Shown here: positions 11,105 to 23,359 of the stretch, one piece after another
Position numbering within the stretch: position 1 is the first letter of the stretch
Layout: each line of letters starts with the position of its first letter
Origin: Cryptomeria japonica
Taxonomy: Eukaryota; Streptophyta; Pinopsida; Cupressales; Cupressaceae
Direction of reading: 5' to 3'
Assembly (NCBI RefSeq): GCF_030272615.1
Contig: NC_081408.1
Span: forward strand, 407,077,889 to 407,141,888
DNA length: 64,000 nt
Made by a program: the position numbers and the translations under genes
Notes under the pieces: model-generated
What the model was told of the DNA's origin: nothing
The model's input: the letters and a program-made list of their open reading frames with translations, nothing else
Database searches by the model: none

Positions 11105-11170
11105 GCATTGACTTTTGTAAGAGGAAGTAATAAGCAAAGCCGATTAGTTTGGAGCAATACAAACAATTGA
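11105..11170 (+). CDS. SHOC1: SHOC1/ZIP2-like protein, terminal exon
   Basis: After an 82-bp intron (11,023-11,104, GTAAGT…AACAG) a 66-bp exon encodes ALTFVRGSNKQSRLVWSNTN plus one residue and a TGA stop, in phase 0. The short basic-aromatic end of the form LTF(A/V)R…LVW agrees with my recollection of plant SHOC1 C-termini. That the phase is kept through both splice sites supports the gene model. Confidence 0.7.
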   Translation, partial: ALTFVRGSNKQSRLVWSNTNN

Positions 11171-12080
11171 AGATTAAGGAAAAAAAGAGTTGATGAGAAG
11201 CTTGAGATCTAACCATCAAGGTTTATGGCCAACATTATCCAAGAACTATTTTTGGTGGGGAACTAACAAGTGTTTTACAGTTTGTTATGTGCATCATAAG
11301 ACCTTTGTCCTTGTTTTAATTCTTTTATACATATGATATTTTAGAGCCCATAGAAAGATTGGCTCTGTTTCTTATATTTCCTTGTGTGATTTCTACGAGG
11401 AGATGTTTCACTGTTGGCAGGAGAGTGCATTTCTGTACTCTAGCATGAAGAGAAATGTATCTTACGCATAAAAGGTTGGGACATAATTTTGTGTTCAAGT
11501 TAAAGCTGTATATTGTTCATAAAGCTGTTAAAATTTGGCTAAAGATTAAAGGTCTTAAATAATAGTGACAAGAAGCATGATGAGAAAGAGTCACTCCATG
11601 CAACGTGCTATCCATGGAGAAATTTATGAGATATGCTAGAATTATAGGTCTGTTGGTCTTCCTTTTTTTGCAGTTTCCCTCATTTTAATCTTATAAATGC
11701 CTCTGCAGAATGGCCACATTTATTTTTTCGTAGTAGAAAAAACACCACCTTAAACGTGTCTATTTGCAAGTCACTACTAGTAGTAGCCATGTTCATGAGG
11801 TTTCTTACTGTTATAATTTTCTTTCCTATTTGAATGAGGGAACATTAAGCTCTTTTTTGTGATGAATGAAAAAGACACCTCAGATAAAGATATTATAATG
11901 GAAAGAATGCAAAACTAGATATCTATATTTTGAAGTGGTTGGATCTAATGGATCTAGGTGATATGGTACCCTTTGATGTTAATGAGAACTAGGGTCATGT
12001 ATGTACTAAATACTCATAACCAATAGTCAACCCATGTATAGAAAAAAAATTGATGTTCTTTGTTGCATCCATATGTTTTG
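11171..12080 (+). other. 3' UTR and downstream non-coding DNA of the SHOC1-like gene
   Basis: AT-rich DNA follows the stop codon. I see no clear canonical polyadenylation signal and no other gene here. Confidence 0.5.
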
Positions 12081-13430
12081 GACCAAATTTCAAAGTTGAA
12101 TCCTTGTATTTTGTCAAGAGAAGAGTCATCTCATGATTGACTTTGTTATTTTTGCCATCTCTAGTCAATGTCTTTTCAAGCTCAAATTAAGATGCTTGGA
12201 CTAGGAAGAAAAAGCAAATGATGTCTTAAAAGATATGCTGGAAATATTGTTACCATTGATGTCAAAAGGGGAAATAATGTCAAGGTGATTTATTATTGAT
12301 GTCAAAGGAGTTTAAATCAAAATTTATTCATTGAGTTTTAAAGATAAATACTTGAATTTTAAGGGTTGGTTGACATATGTATTTATAATAAACTAAATTT
12401 ATTTATGTGTTAAAGCTGGCCGATCTCCTTCATAAAATAAATACTTGGGGAATTAAAATAAATGTATTTATTTGCAAAAGTTGGCCGACCTCCTTGGTGA
12501 AATTAAATTAAAATTATTATTTTCATATTGGGACAACCTCTTGAGTGAAAAGGCATGATTAGGGTATAAATAAAAGATGAAGTTGAGGTAAAACCATAAA
12601 GCAATGAATGAAATATCTTTCAGATTTAGAGAAGAAGTATATTCTCCATCAACAGATTTGTAGCAGACCTTCAAGGTGACTTAAGGCAGATTTAAGGCAG
12701 AAATTCAAGGTGATTTAAGAAAGATTCGCAGCAAAATTTTCAAGGAGTTTTATAGTAGATTTTTGGAGGTGATTTGTAGTGAATTTGGAAGACCTAAGAG
12801 CAGATTTGGAGCATACTTAAGAGCAATCTTATAGCAGATTTTTGGAGGTAATTTGTAGCAGATCCAGAGAAAATATAGAGTAGTAGATATGAAGAATATT
12901 GGAGACTTGTTTTAAAGAAGGTTAGAGCAGATTTGCAAAGACATTAAGAGAAGATTTATGAAAAGATCTGGAGTAGATTTGTGAAGAGGTTTTAGAACAG
13001 AATTGTGAAGAAGTTGAAGTGATTCATAGCAGATTCAAGATGGATTATTGCAGACCTATTGATATTTAAGGTTGATTAATAAGGTGATTTTTTTGTAAAA
13101 GAGGTTGGTTCCTCCTTCCTAAAGGAGAGATTGGTGTCTCTCTCTAAGTTGATGCTTAGTTGTACGGGTTGGCGCCTCTAGTAAGCTGGTGCCTATGAAT
13201 TGAGGAGATTGGTGTCTTCGAGTTGATGCCTACGAAGTTTGTAAGACAAGTTTATATAAGCAATATTTTCATGTTGTGGTTTTCTTGCATTTGGGTTTCA
13301 ACCTAAATCTTGTGTTATTCTTGTGTTGTGTAATTGTTGTATCTTATGTGAATGATATTATGCAATTGATATGCTCATTGTATTATGTTTGAAAAAGTTA
13401 AAAGATTGTATTATACTGATTCATGTCCCT
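12080..13430 (+). repeat. LTR-like repeat with AGCAGATTT motif array
   Basis: An AT-rich left part with repeated GGCCGA(T/C)CTCCTT words leads into GGGTATAAATAAAAG at about 12,553, a likely TATA box. Downstream come many degenerate copies of GCAGATTT(T/G)GGAGG and AAGGTGATTTAAG (12,650-13,040), then GGTTGGTGCCTC-like words (13,100-13,230), then a T-rich end. This order resembles a plant LTR with its transcribed part. Exact TG…CA ends and a partner LTR were not identified. Confidence 0.45.
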
Positions 13431-14880
13431 CTACCACCCCCCTTGTCCCCCTCCTTCGCCGCACCTCTCGATATAATCATGTGCACGTCAAGACATAAAA
13501 GTGGGCCTTATTAAAGGATGTATAGATTGTGAAAGGTTTTAGTTTGTTGAGGTGATGATTACCTTCTTCTAGTTTTTGAAACTTTGTTCCAAGCTTGGAT
13601 TGTTCAAAGCTAATTTGGTTCCAATAGATTTGGCATCCAATGTTCACCATTGCAAGCACTTTATAACAAGGTTTTTGTGCTCATTTAGCTTCTTGGATTG
13701 CTTTCATAAGCACATCATGTGTTTCTTTTTATATGAAACAGTCATCTTATTGTTGCAAATGCTAGTAACTCTCATAGTGTTCTTGTAAGGGAGAATTAGA
13801 GGCTTATCACTCATCACAAACACATGCCAAGGCTTGAAAAATGAAAGAAAATTGTCACGAGAAAGTACAATATGATGAGCCAATTGTTAGAAGGGATGAA
13901 CACAAGTTTGGAGGTTTAAAAATTGCAACAACACACATGGGTGCATGCCCATGGGACAAGACAAATTTCAAGTTTAAAAACATGCCAAGATAAGGAACAA
14001 GCACATGCTACTATGTCAAAGAGATTTTTTTAATAGAATTAAATAGTTCACACTCCTTAATAATTAATATCATTCCTACTAAGATGAATGAAGTAGATTC
14101 AACATTGATTAAAATTCCCTTTTTACCTTGAGTACAACTATGTCAATGTTTTCCCCGAGGTGAATTAAAAATGAATCGCCTTTAGTTTTATTTGCCATGC
14201 ACGAGTCACTAAAAAAACACATATGGATTGTAATTAGATTGTCATATTGTTTGTATTAGGATTTTAGTTTAGTTTTTGTTATAGGGATATTCTCCTAATT
14301 TGAATTATTGTTCTACCATACATGATACTCTATTTTGTGTCACACTAGAAGATACAAATTAAAATGTGAACAATTTTTGGTGATTCCATTATGAATTAAC
14401 AGTAGAAAACTATCCATATGCAATCTACACGTCCATTTTTCTAGAAAGAAAAAAAATCATTTGAAAAATATCTAGCTACAACTCTCCTCACTTGGGGCTC
14501 TTTTCTTTGGAACCTTGGTTTTGATTCATTGTATTGATGCTCCAACCAAGAGGATGGATGAGAAAATAGGTGGATGGAAGGGGTTCTTCATCGAACTCTC
14601 ATAGAAGCACTATTTACTCCACCCACCCTTGAACTCCTTTGTGGGTTGAGTAGGGGGAATTCATTAGATCCCCATGCGCATGAAGAAAATGGATTTTATC
14701 GATCTTGCTTTAGAGTCATTAAATCATTTTCCTCTAAAAGAAGGTTCTCTATTTGGACCAAGTCTTGTTGAAATATGTTCAACTTCAAAAGGAGAATCAC
14801 TATAAGAAATCATTGATAAAAGGGCAACAACATCAATGGTTTGTTTGTTGCCTCTAATTAAACATCATGAGCTTCCTCGA
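13430..14880. other. Non-coding repetitive DNA
   Basis: No gene is visible. The start (13,411-13,480) shares ATACTGATTCA(T/C)G and a pyrimidine-rich run with the break point of the Ty3 fragment at 1,758. The part around 14,050-14,130 is a diverged copy of the DNA that flanks LINE-A, including CTAAGATGAATGAAGTAG. Confidence 0.5.
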
Positions 14881-14889
14881 GGATAATTT

Positions 14890-15410
14890 AAAGTCTTTCC
14901 AAAGCTTTTCAACCAACATCAATATGAGCATATTTCAATGTCCACAAAAGAATATGGAATTTTGGGTGTTGATCATGAATATATTGTAGTTGTTTAATTT
15001 GTTGAGACTTTGACAAATGAAGTTGTAGATTGGTTTCATCATGTTCAAGTTTGTTCTATCACCAATTGGAACACTATGACTAACACATTTCTTGTGTACT
15101 TCAAACCAACAAAAGATAGTTATATTTTATTTTCTTAAGTGCTATGAACAATGATAATGAGCCTATGAGGGAGTTTTTTTTGCAATATTCAATTTTTCAT
15201 TCATTAGATTTAATAGCACCCTAAAGGCATCTTCTAAGTTCCTTCATAAATGCTTTGTGTTTAGATATTATTTTCTTCTTTAAAGCATGTTATACTATTA
15301 AATCGGAGGATGTTCCAAGTGATTTTAGGTGGCAAATTCACAAAGATTTAATCAAGGTAAATGATGAAATGCCCCAAATTTTACTAATGACAAAAATGGT
15401 TAAAATAGGC
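14890..15410 (+). pseudogene. Decayed Ty3/gypsy gag remnant
   Basis: The plus strand shows a run of about 40 codons without a stop around 15,003-15,127. It reads ETLTNEVVDWFHHVQVCSIT and then NWNTMTNTFLVYFKPTKDS, which fits the retrotransposon gag pattern (tryptophan-centred helix, then a W…F…F motif). Many stops and frame changes follow. No primer site or LTR could be tied to it. Confidence 0.45.
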
Positions 15411-15419
15411 TAACAATTT

Positions 15420-17356
15420 TTTGGCATTAATGAATGCAACTCTTAACAATGGTACAATATGTGCTAACTCACTAGTGTTGTCATCACAAATACAATCCTA
15501 CACAACAAAATACTTTGCATACATAGAAGATGTATAGATACCCACAACTGGTGTGGTGTAAGAGCACCTAATTGGTCATATGCCTCTATGAGGCCAATCT
15601 GAGATTTTAGTCTCATTTCATGTTGAATGTGTCTAAATAAGGTCATATGGACCATTTCATGTTATTTTTAATCATTTTTAATCATTTGTAATCATTTGTA
15701 ATCATTTCCTTTCAATTGTATGGTTTTTGACTCCATTCGGGCCTTGTAGTCCTACTAGGTCTTGATTGGGTCAACCTTGGTCAAACCATTCCAAGTGGGT
15801 CACAAATGGTTGTAGTTGATTTTGTTGGTCTATTTAAGTCCATTTTGACATGGATTGGTGGCTAGAAACATATTTTGAGTCATTTGGGTATATTGAGCAA
15901 AAGTTGTCAAAGTTGCTCAAAAAAATTGCTAATGCAACTTTTACACTTTTTAATGTTAATCATGTTTCCAACGATCATGTAGTTTGAAAGTTGGTTTGAG
16001 TTGTTGTAACCATTGATTAAATGTATAAAATGACCTTGGAAAGGTCGAATGATGTTTGAAGAGTTGGTATGTATGTTTTGAGAAAGAAAAATCAATAAAA
16101 TTTTGAAGTTTTCTTTGCAAATTCCTGCAACAGCGCTGCTAAAACACGCATAACCTTTTTGTACAGATAGATCAGAATGTGAGGTTGAATTTTTTGGAAA
16201 TCCATGTGTCTTACCTTTCATTCAAGACCGATTTTGTGATATTTGGTTTCGATTTGTGCATTTGGTGAGTGTTTTTCTAAAAACTGCCCTGTAACCCTAG
16301 TTTTAAGGGCTAAGACTGAGAAAAATGAATAACTCGCCATTCCATTGAGATCAGAAGCTCAAATATAGTGGAATGGTAGATATAGGGGTTATAAAAGTGG
16401 GTTTCTTTAAGTTTTTGCAGGGGTGAACTTTTGAAGCATTTTTGGTGCAATGATTGCCTAACATCACCATGTGTTAGGTTGAAGAAGTGAGGGTTTGAGT
16501 GGGTTTGTGTTAAATATGAATTATTGGCTGCCCAAAACCTATTGAAATGGTGTTTTGGGGATGTGTGACACCTTTCCATATCATTGTTTTAGTTGTGGAA
16601 TGTAAAAATAAGACACTTGCTTTGTAAAATAGGGCTAACTGGGGCTCTAGAGCAGTGGTAGAAGTCAATTTTTTATGCATACTCTCCAAAACACCCTAGG
16701 TTCATTTTGAGATATGTTTTATAAATCCAAAAAGGGTATCCAAAAATCATTTCAAGGTCCTAATATTTGGTGTATTTCAAAATATATTAATGACAGTTCT
16801 AAAAGGGAGGGCTATTAGGAATTTGAGGTGGTTGTGAAGCATGTCATCATCCCACATGTCAAATAACATATACAATGCATGGGAAATGTCTGTATCAATG
16901 TCCTAAGTTGTTTTAAATGGCTTCCCTTGAGAATCCAAGTGTTTTGTTGGTTCTCACTAAGTTGGTTCAGTTTTGACTAGGTCTAGGGAACCTAGTGTGT
17001 TGGGTAAGTTGGGAGAAAGAACCCCTTAAATGTGTATCTATCTTGGTGATTTGAAAACCTATTTTTGGATCACCATAAGTATCCATCCACCTTTGCATCA
17101 TGGTGTCGTCATCTCAATCCATGAAAGGTGACATGCATCATGATGCAACATACTCTCACACATGATTGAAATACTTAAGGGCATGCATGGGGGAAGTGTC
17201 ACGGGTCACTAAACCCAAGGTAACAAGCATGAGAGATAGAGTCTCACTTTAAACTTAGTGCATAGGTAATGGTCTACCATCACACAAAAACAAAAACCAA
17301 AGATAAATATAATTAAATAATTCATATTAATTAACATCATATCCACTAAGACGAAT
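15420..17356. other. Non-coding LTR-like DNA
   Basis: No gene is visible. A short run of TAATCATTTG-like repeats lies at about 15,665-15,710. An inverted repeat TTGAGCAA…TTGCTCAA with a 12-base loop lies at about 15,893. Words such as CATAACCTTTTTGTACAGATAG are typical of plant LTR leaders, but no boundaries can be set. Confidence 0.4.
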
Positions 17357-17373
17357 GAAATGTATTTAACATT
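17357..17373. repeat. Target site duplication of LINE-A, 3' copy
   Basis: GAAATGTATTTAACATT matches GAAATGGATTCAACATT at 23,343-23,359 in 15 of 17 positions. It abuts the poly(A) end of the element (T-run on the plus strand), as expected for target-primed reverse transcription. The two differences suggest an old insertion. Confidence 0.75.
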
Positions 17374-17398
17374 TTTTTTTGAGAAAAGGGGGTAAAAA

Positions 17399-17404
17399 TT
17401 TATT
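17399..17404 (-). terminator. Polyadenylation signal of LINE-A
   Basis: The minus strand reads CAATAAATTTTTACCCCCTT just before the terminal A-run. The same AATAAA context occurs at the end of LINE-B. Confidence 0.65.
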
Positions 17405-17447
17405 GAATCAGAAAAGCATTACAAAACCAAAAGAGGTTCCCAAGAAC

Positions 17448-20400
17448 CTACATCCTCCTATCCTCCAAAATTAAACTCTCCAAAGTCTCAGCATAATCTG
17501 AGTGCAAGAGACCCTGATCCTCCACATCCCACCTGACAAGGTTCTCAAAGGCCCATTTAGCCAATCAATTAGCCACTCTATTCCATTCACGTGGGATATG
17601 CCAAAAAGAAACATGTTCCAAATCAGAACAAATCTATAAAATCTGCCTTGCAACCAGGGCCAGTTGCCAATCAACACTATCTAATCTTCGTTCTTTCAGT
17701 ATATCCACCACCACCTGAGAATCAGTCTCACAGATGATGCGCTTCCACCCAAGAGAGCACCCTTTCTCCACAACATAAAGAATAAAAAGAGCCTCCATAA
17801 AATTATTAGACTGGTGAACCTTATATGAAGAGAAAAAGAATACAACTTCAACCTTACTTTCCCTACCAATACCTGCATGCCCTGGGTTCCCTCTAGAAGA
17901 GCCATCAGTATTGATCTTTAGAAATCCCTCCAGAGGAGAAAGCCACCACCCATCTTTGTGAATCGTTTATTTGGTGTGTCTGACTCAAGTACCAAAAGAG
18001 GAGGTTGAGCCGTTCCCAACCAAATTAAGATTCCTCATAACCACCAAATCACTAGCATCACTAGTCTCAGACAAGTCACACGTAGCTGAAAATAGTCTCT
18101 TGTAACTTACTGAGAATCCGAAGCTACAGACGCATGCTTACCATATTTGACTCCTGAAAGATCCTTCGATTCCTTTCAAGCCAAAGATTCCAATTAATAA
18201 AAGAGGGGCCCACAACCCAAGCAATCTGAAAAAAATAAGCCTTCGTTGGGGGGCGACCCAAGCTTCCCCAATATTCGACAAGAGAAGAGGTATGCACACA
18301 AGAGTGATTTTAAGCCCCCCACTAGAAGTGCCAGACCTCCCTAGCATAAGAACATTGGAAGAAGAGATGTGAGGTACATTCCTCACAAGCCTTGCAAAGA
18401 ACACAAATAGAAGGGCCCTGAAAACCTCTCTTCAACAAATTCTCCCAAGTGAGACACCTATTTTGAGCCACCAACCAAAGAAAAAAATTGCATTTAGGCC
18501 AAGAGAACCTATTCCACACTTACTTCCACCAAGGCACCTTGTCTTGGCCATACAACTGTCTAGCCAATTCTAGATAACCTGAAGCCACAATAAATTTTCC
18601 ATTTGGGTTTGGGCTCCACCCCAGGTGGCTAGTCCTGAGGATCCTTCCAGCAAGTCACCTCCATTTGACCCTTAACCTTAGTAGTCTTAAAGTCATCCAC
18701 TGTACTCCAACCAACAACAGTCAAGATGTCACAGAGAGATGGGAGATGAGGAAACTCAGAAATGATTGGAGGATGACCATCCCAAGAATCATGCCAAAAA
18801 AGAGCCTTTGAACCCCTATTGCAAACCTAAAAAATACCCTCCTTGATAAGCTTAGCCCCCCTTTTTAGGGTCTCCCAAATCATGGACCCCTTACCATCCA
18901 TACTACACCAAGGAACATCTTGGCTGCTAACACCCCAGAGGTACTTATGAGTAAGGATTTTAGCCCAACCTTGATCTTGGCACGCACACCACCTCTAGTA
19001 TAACTTAGCTACTAAAGCATGGGCAATCAAAACCACAGAATGAAGCCCAATACCTCCTTCATCTTGAGGCCTACAAACAGTTTTCCACCTGACCAAGCTC
19101 CATTTTGAAGAAAGAAGACTACTAGACCAAAGGAGTTGGCAAGATAGAGCATCAAAATCCTTAATAAAATTGCGGGGGGGGGGGGGGGGGGACTTGCACG
19201 AAGCATCTGTAGATAGGAAGAGCCTACACAAATGACTTGAGGAGAGTCACCCTACCATTCAAACCAAAATATTATGCATTGAGATCCACACCAAGGGGGA
19301 TCCCAAGATAAACCAAAGGCAAAGAACCAATTTGAAATCTAAGAATACGAGCAATTATGCTCTGAATAAGGCAAAGAGTATTAAAGAAATAAATAGAAGA
19401 CTTGGCCTCATTAACTTTTTTCCTAGAGGCAGCCATATAAATGCCCAAAGATTTTCTAAAATCGATTGCTTCATTAATTCTAGCCAAACCCAACAAAGTT
19501 GTATCATCAACAAACTGGAGATGATAAGACGAAGGAAGACTATTGCACGAGCTCCAGTCCTGAATAAGTCCCAATCCAACCCGAGACTTAATAAACCTAC
19601 CAAGACCCTCAGCCATAATGATAAACAAATAAGGGCAAAGGGGATCACCTTGTCGTAGACCCCTTGAGGAACTAAACAACTCAAATGGCTCTCCATTCAC
19701 CAGAATAGAGAAAGATGTGGACGTAACACAACTCATGACCCAATTAACCCAATCACCACAAAATCCAAAAGTAAGGAGAATTTCTTGAAGGAAAGACCAT
19801 TTGAGTCTATCATAAGCCTTGGCCATATCAAGTTTGATGAACATAGCCTTATCCTTAGAAGTGGCCATAGAATGAAGAGCCTCAACCACAATGACAACAT
19901 CCAAAATCTGTCTGCCGAAAACAAACTCACCCTGCTCCTCAGAGATCAAAGTTTTCAAGCATGGCTTTAGTCTTTCTGCAATCAACTTGATGATAATCTT
20001 GTAAACCACATTACACAAAGTAGTGGGACAAAATTGGTGCAGACTATTAGCATCATCATTTTTGGGAATAAGAGCCAAAAAGGTGCAATTCATGACCCTC
20101 AACATCTGCTTATTTCTTCAAGACTCTTGAACCGCCTCTAAAAGATCCAAATTAATATTCCCAGAATTCCTGAAAAAACTCAATGGGAAAGCTATCAAGG
20201 ACAGGGGACTTACCTTTCTTCATTTGAAAGACAACACCTTCCAATTCCTCCAGAGAAATGGGCCGAAGGAGAGCCTCATTCATCTCACTAGAAACCAAAG
20301 AGGGAATACAAGCTACGATAGTGACAACTTCTTCAACATTAGGAGAATCTTCAATGAACAGAGAGGAGAAGTATTGCGAAGCCTCACGAGAGATGTCTCC

Positions 20401-21568
20401 CATAAAGGAGAGATGAACACCCGCCAAAGAGACAAGAGAAAGAAAGAAATAAGTATTGCTCCTGGCTTTAACAAAATTTTGGAAGAAAGCAATATTCTTA
20501 TCACCTTCCTGTAGCCAATCAATGCAAGATTTTTGCTTCCCATTCTTCCAACTCCTTAACAGCCCGAGCCTCCTCCCTACTTAGCTACATAGTAACCCCT
20601 CGATCATGTATCAACCGAGTGATACTGTCCAACCGGTCTTGAGCTACTCTCTTATTAATATGTAAATTCCCAAACCGATGCTTATTCCATCTCTTGGGCT
20701 TATACTTCACATACATCAGTCTTTTAACAAATGAATACATGGCTCTACCATCAGCATGCCTCCCTTCGTACCACCAACCAGTCATTGGGTCATGGAGAGA
20801 AGAATCTCGCAACCATATGAGTTGAAATTTAAAAGATGGGTTCTTTAAGGCCTTGAAACAAATAGTTCAGAATTTGATTGGCCAATGATCCGAGCCTTTC
20901 CAATCCAAGATCCCCAAACTAGAAGTCCATCCATGGCTCAACCAGAAGCAAGATACAAGAAACCTATCCAGCCTTTCTGAATTAGCATTAGCTCCACATC
21001 TCCTATTGTTCCATGTAAAAATGTCATTATTCGGCTTCAAATCAATAATATCCAAAGTATCAATACTATCACGAAGAAGAATGGACGAAGGGTCCAACCT
21101 AAACAAGCCCCCTCTTTTCTCCTCCAAGCAACAAACCACATTAAAGTCCCCAGCCAAAATCCAAGGGAGGAAAGGCACAAGAGAGCGAACAAATCCAATG
21201 TGCTCCCAGAGTTGTAACTTGCCCCCAAGGTTAGTAGGAGCATAAACATTAGTCAAAAGGCAAATTTCACTTGATTCCAAGTGAGAGGCAACCATAGAGA
21301 TAGATGATTGATTTGAAATCCACCAAAGATGAGTAACCTTCTGTGGATCCCAAAAACAAGCCAACCCACCCGAATTGCCATGAGCCCCAACACCTTGACA
21401 AAACCCATGAGACCAAATCCTAGAAGCTTTATTAAGTAACCCCTCAATAGTCAGTTTAGTTTCCTGAATAAAGACATCATTAGGACAATGAGAACTAATT
21501 AAATCTCGAATAGCCTTTTGTCTAGGGATGCTATTCAAACCCTTAACATTTCAAGATAACACAATCAT
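17448..21568 (-). pseudogene. LINE-A ORF2: endonuclease, reverse transcriptase, zinc-binding domain and RNase H
   Basis: The reading starts at ATG 21,568 and ends at the TAG at 17,448. It begins with the APE-like endonuclease (FIQETKL with the metal-binding Glu, AGDFNVV, terminal GSDHWPIKF; 20,867-21,538). Next is reverse transcriptase (KLDMAKAYDRLKW, SRGLRQGDPLCPYLF, catalytic LQFVDDTTLLG; about 19,272-20,500). Then comes the zf-RVT domain (FSWPKCNFFLWLV, ICVLCKACEECTSHLFFQC; 18,322-18,519). Last is a C-terminal RNase H (NTDGSSRGNPGHAGIG, ICETDSQVVVD; about 17,480-17,990). The protein would nick DNA and copy its RNA in the nucleus. Frameshifts and stops occur throughout, including a stop near codon 6, so it is dead. 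An 18-base G homopolymer (19,174-19,191) lies between the RT and zf-RVT regions. Confidence 0.9.
19174..19191. repeat. G18 homopolymer within LINE-A ORF2
   Basis: Eighteen consecutive G residues on the plus strand (C18 in the coding sense) create a polyproline run in the decayed ORF. It may be a slippage expansion or an assembly artefact. Confidence 0.85.
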
Positions 21569-21637
21569 TTTTGGGTCTACAAGAAATGAGAGTCAATGGT
21601 CTTCACTAACCCTGATTGCACCAATTAACTTAACCTT

Positions 21638-22980
21638 CTATTGATCCTTCTTATGACCCACCTTTACAATCTTCTCTGCAGGCCCCTTTTTAATTTTTTT
21701 TGATGCAAGCCCAAAACAAGAGAAGCCCACCATGTTTTCCAGTTTCCTTAACCTCTGATCCCTTTGGAGGAGGGGAGGGCACTCATTCCCTTCTTTGCAT
21801 CTACTACTCTCCAGCATCTTAGAACTCAGTAAAAGAGAATCAATATCCATTTGGGCAACATATCCTCCAACCCGAGGTTCATAAGGAGGAGAAATATCTT
21901 GCTCAGTATTTGATTTCCCAATATCCATAGTTGCCTGCTTAGTGGGAATACCCACAAGGGCATCATCAACTTGCTCCTCAACCTCTAACCCATTAAATCT
22001 ATTAAAGCCTTCATCTCTTTGTCTATCATTCGGGGTCCTTTTTTGACCTCTGCCTTTATTCTTGGCTTTGACAGGTATAAAGCCCTCCTTATCTTCCATC
22101 ATTGGCGCTTTCCACTTATCCTTCTTTGATGGAGAATGAGTATTTCCAATACCAGTATCCCAAATAGGATTGGATTTAGGACACATCCTCTGCAAATGAC
22201 CATACTCATGGCAAATCCGATAATGAAATGGAAGAGTTTCATAATCAATTTGTTGGATCCAAGAACTGGAACCTAAACAAATTTCCATGGAATCTAGTAG
22301 AGGTTTACTTAAATCAATTTCAATACATACACAAGCAAAGGTAATTACCTTTTTATCCGAGGTCTAATGCGATGGGCCAACAAGTTTTCCAAGTAGCGAG
22401 GCTACTTTATGAAAAATATCTTCTCTCCAGAACTCCAGGGGAAACCATAGGAGCCTCACCCAAACTGCGACTTGTGAAGAAAGCTCCTTCGATTGATTAA
22501 AGCCAACATGCCAAGGCTTTAGGAAAAGCCCAACCTGATTGTAGAAATATGCCCCCCCTCAAAGGCCTTATTTCTATCTGAGATGCAAGAGAAAATAACC
22601 AGAAAGTAACCATTAGCAGCAAGCAACACCTCCATATCCCCTTTTGGATTCCATGTGTGTCGAACCCAAGATTCAAAGAACTGTAGGGAGACATGAATTC
22701 CCATGAATTTACAGATCAATGCACGATTGGATAAATAATTAACTTCCTCCTCAACGACCTCAAGATGAATCACAAGAACAAGCCTATCTACACTCCTAGC
22801 CAAGCTACCATTCACCTTCGTAGGCCTAAACTCCCCCGTTTGCGAAGATGCTTCACCTGTACCGAAACCATTCAATCCAAAGACCGGATTATGGTGCATA
22901 TTTGGAGAAGAGGAGCCTCCCCTAACAACATCCTTAAAATAAAGAGCTTGCCTTGATGAAGAACTTGCATGCAAAGCCAT
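21638..22980 (-). pseudogene. LINE-A ORF1: DUF4283-like RNA-binding protein with CCHC knuckle
   Basis: The likely start is ATG 22,980 (MALHASSSSRQAL). The N-terminal half holds the domain common in plant L1 ORF1 proteins (MGIHVSLQFFESWVRHTW, PKGDMEVLLAANGYFLVIF). Then come YETLPFHYRICHEYGHLQRM and a following CP, which form the knuckle, and a Lys-rich tail ending KKDQ. Such proteins coat the element RNA. The frame changes near 22,500-22,540, so the two halves are in different frames. The matching half in LINE-B confirms the missing middle. Confidence 0.85.
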
Positions 22981-23342
22981 GCAAGGCCACACTAAGCAAA
23001 AAGCACCTCCGAGACAAAACCAAAAACAAACCCTATGCAACGAAATCCACCCCTACAGCACCAAACACAGAGCAAGAAACAAAGAGGGAGACGCCAAACC
23101 ACCGATCAAGACCTGGCAAAACCCGCCACCAAGGTAACCACCCCAAACAAAAGCGGCACACAACAAGTAGAGAAAACCCACCCCCCTCGAGAATGCCGAG
23201 CAAAAAATCCCCAACCCAAATCGCAACACAACATGTAGAAATAAAAGTGAGGAGGAGGTAGCACACAGCTAGGGCCTTTCGGCCTTAGCCAACACCACAG
23301 ACCATCCTCAAGCAAACACCATCCTCCCACAAACCTAAATCC

Positions 23343-23359
23343 GAAATGGATTCAACATT
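23343..23359. repeat. Target site duplication of LINE-A, 5' copy
   Basis: GAAATGGATTCAACATT pairs with the copy at 17,357-17,373. It is also close to AAGTAGATTCAACATTGAT around 14,095-14,113, an unoccupied relative of the target repeat. Confidence 0.75.

Larger units (their letters stand above)
17374..23342 (-). mobile_element. LINE-A: full-length but decayed L1-type non-LTR retrotransposon
   Basis: This 5.97-kb element on the minus strand contains ORF1 (DUF4283-like domain plus CCHC knuckle) and ORF2 (endonuclease, reverse transcriptase, zinc-binding domain, RNase H), followed by CAATAAATTTTTACCCCC and a 9-A tail (17,372-17,380). An imperfect 17-bp target duplication surrounds it. A 5' region beyond ORF1 is present, so it looks 5'-complete. 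It belongs to the same family as LINE-B at 30,404-36,134, sharing protein order, motif sequences and the CAATAAA(G)TTTTTACCCCC 3' end. Confidence 0.9.

Noticed and set aside
22953-23261. Basic, Thr/Lys-rich plus-strand ORFs
   Set aside because: They are shadows of the 5' region of LINE-A.
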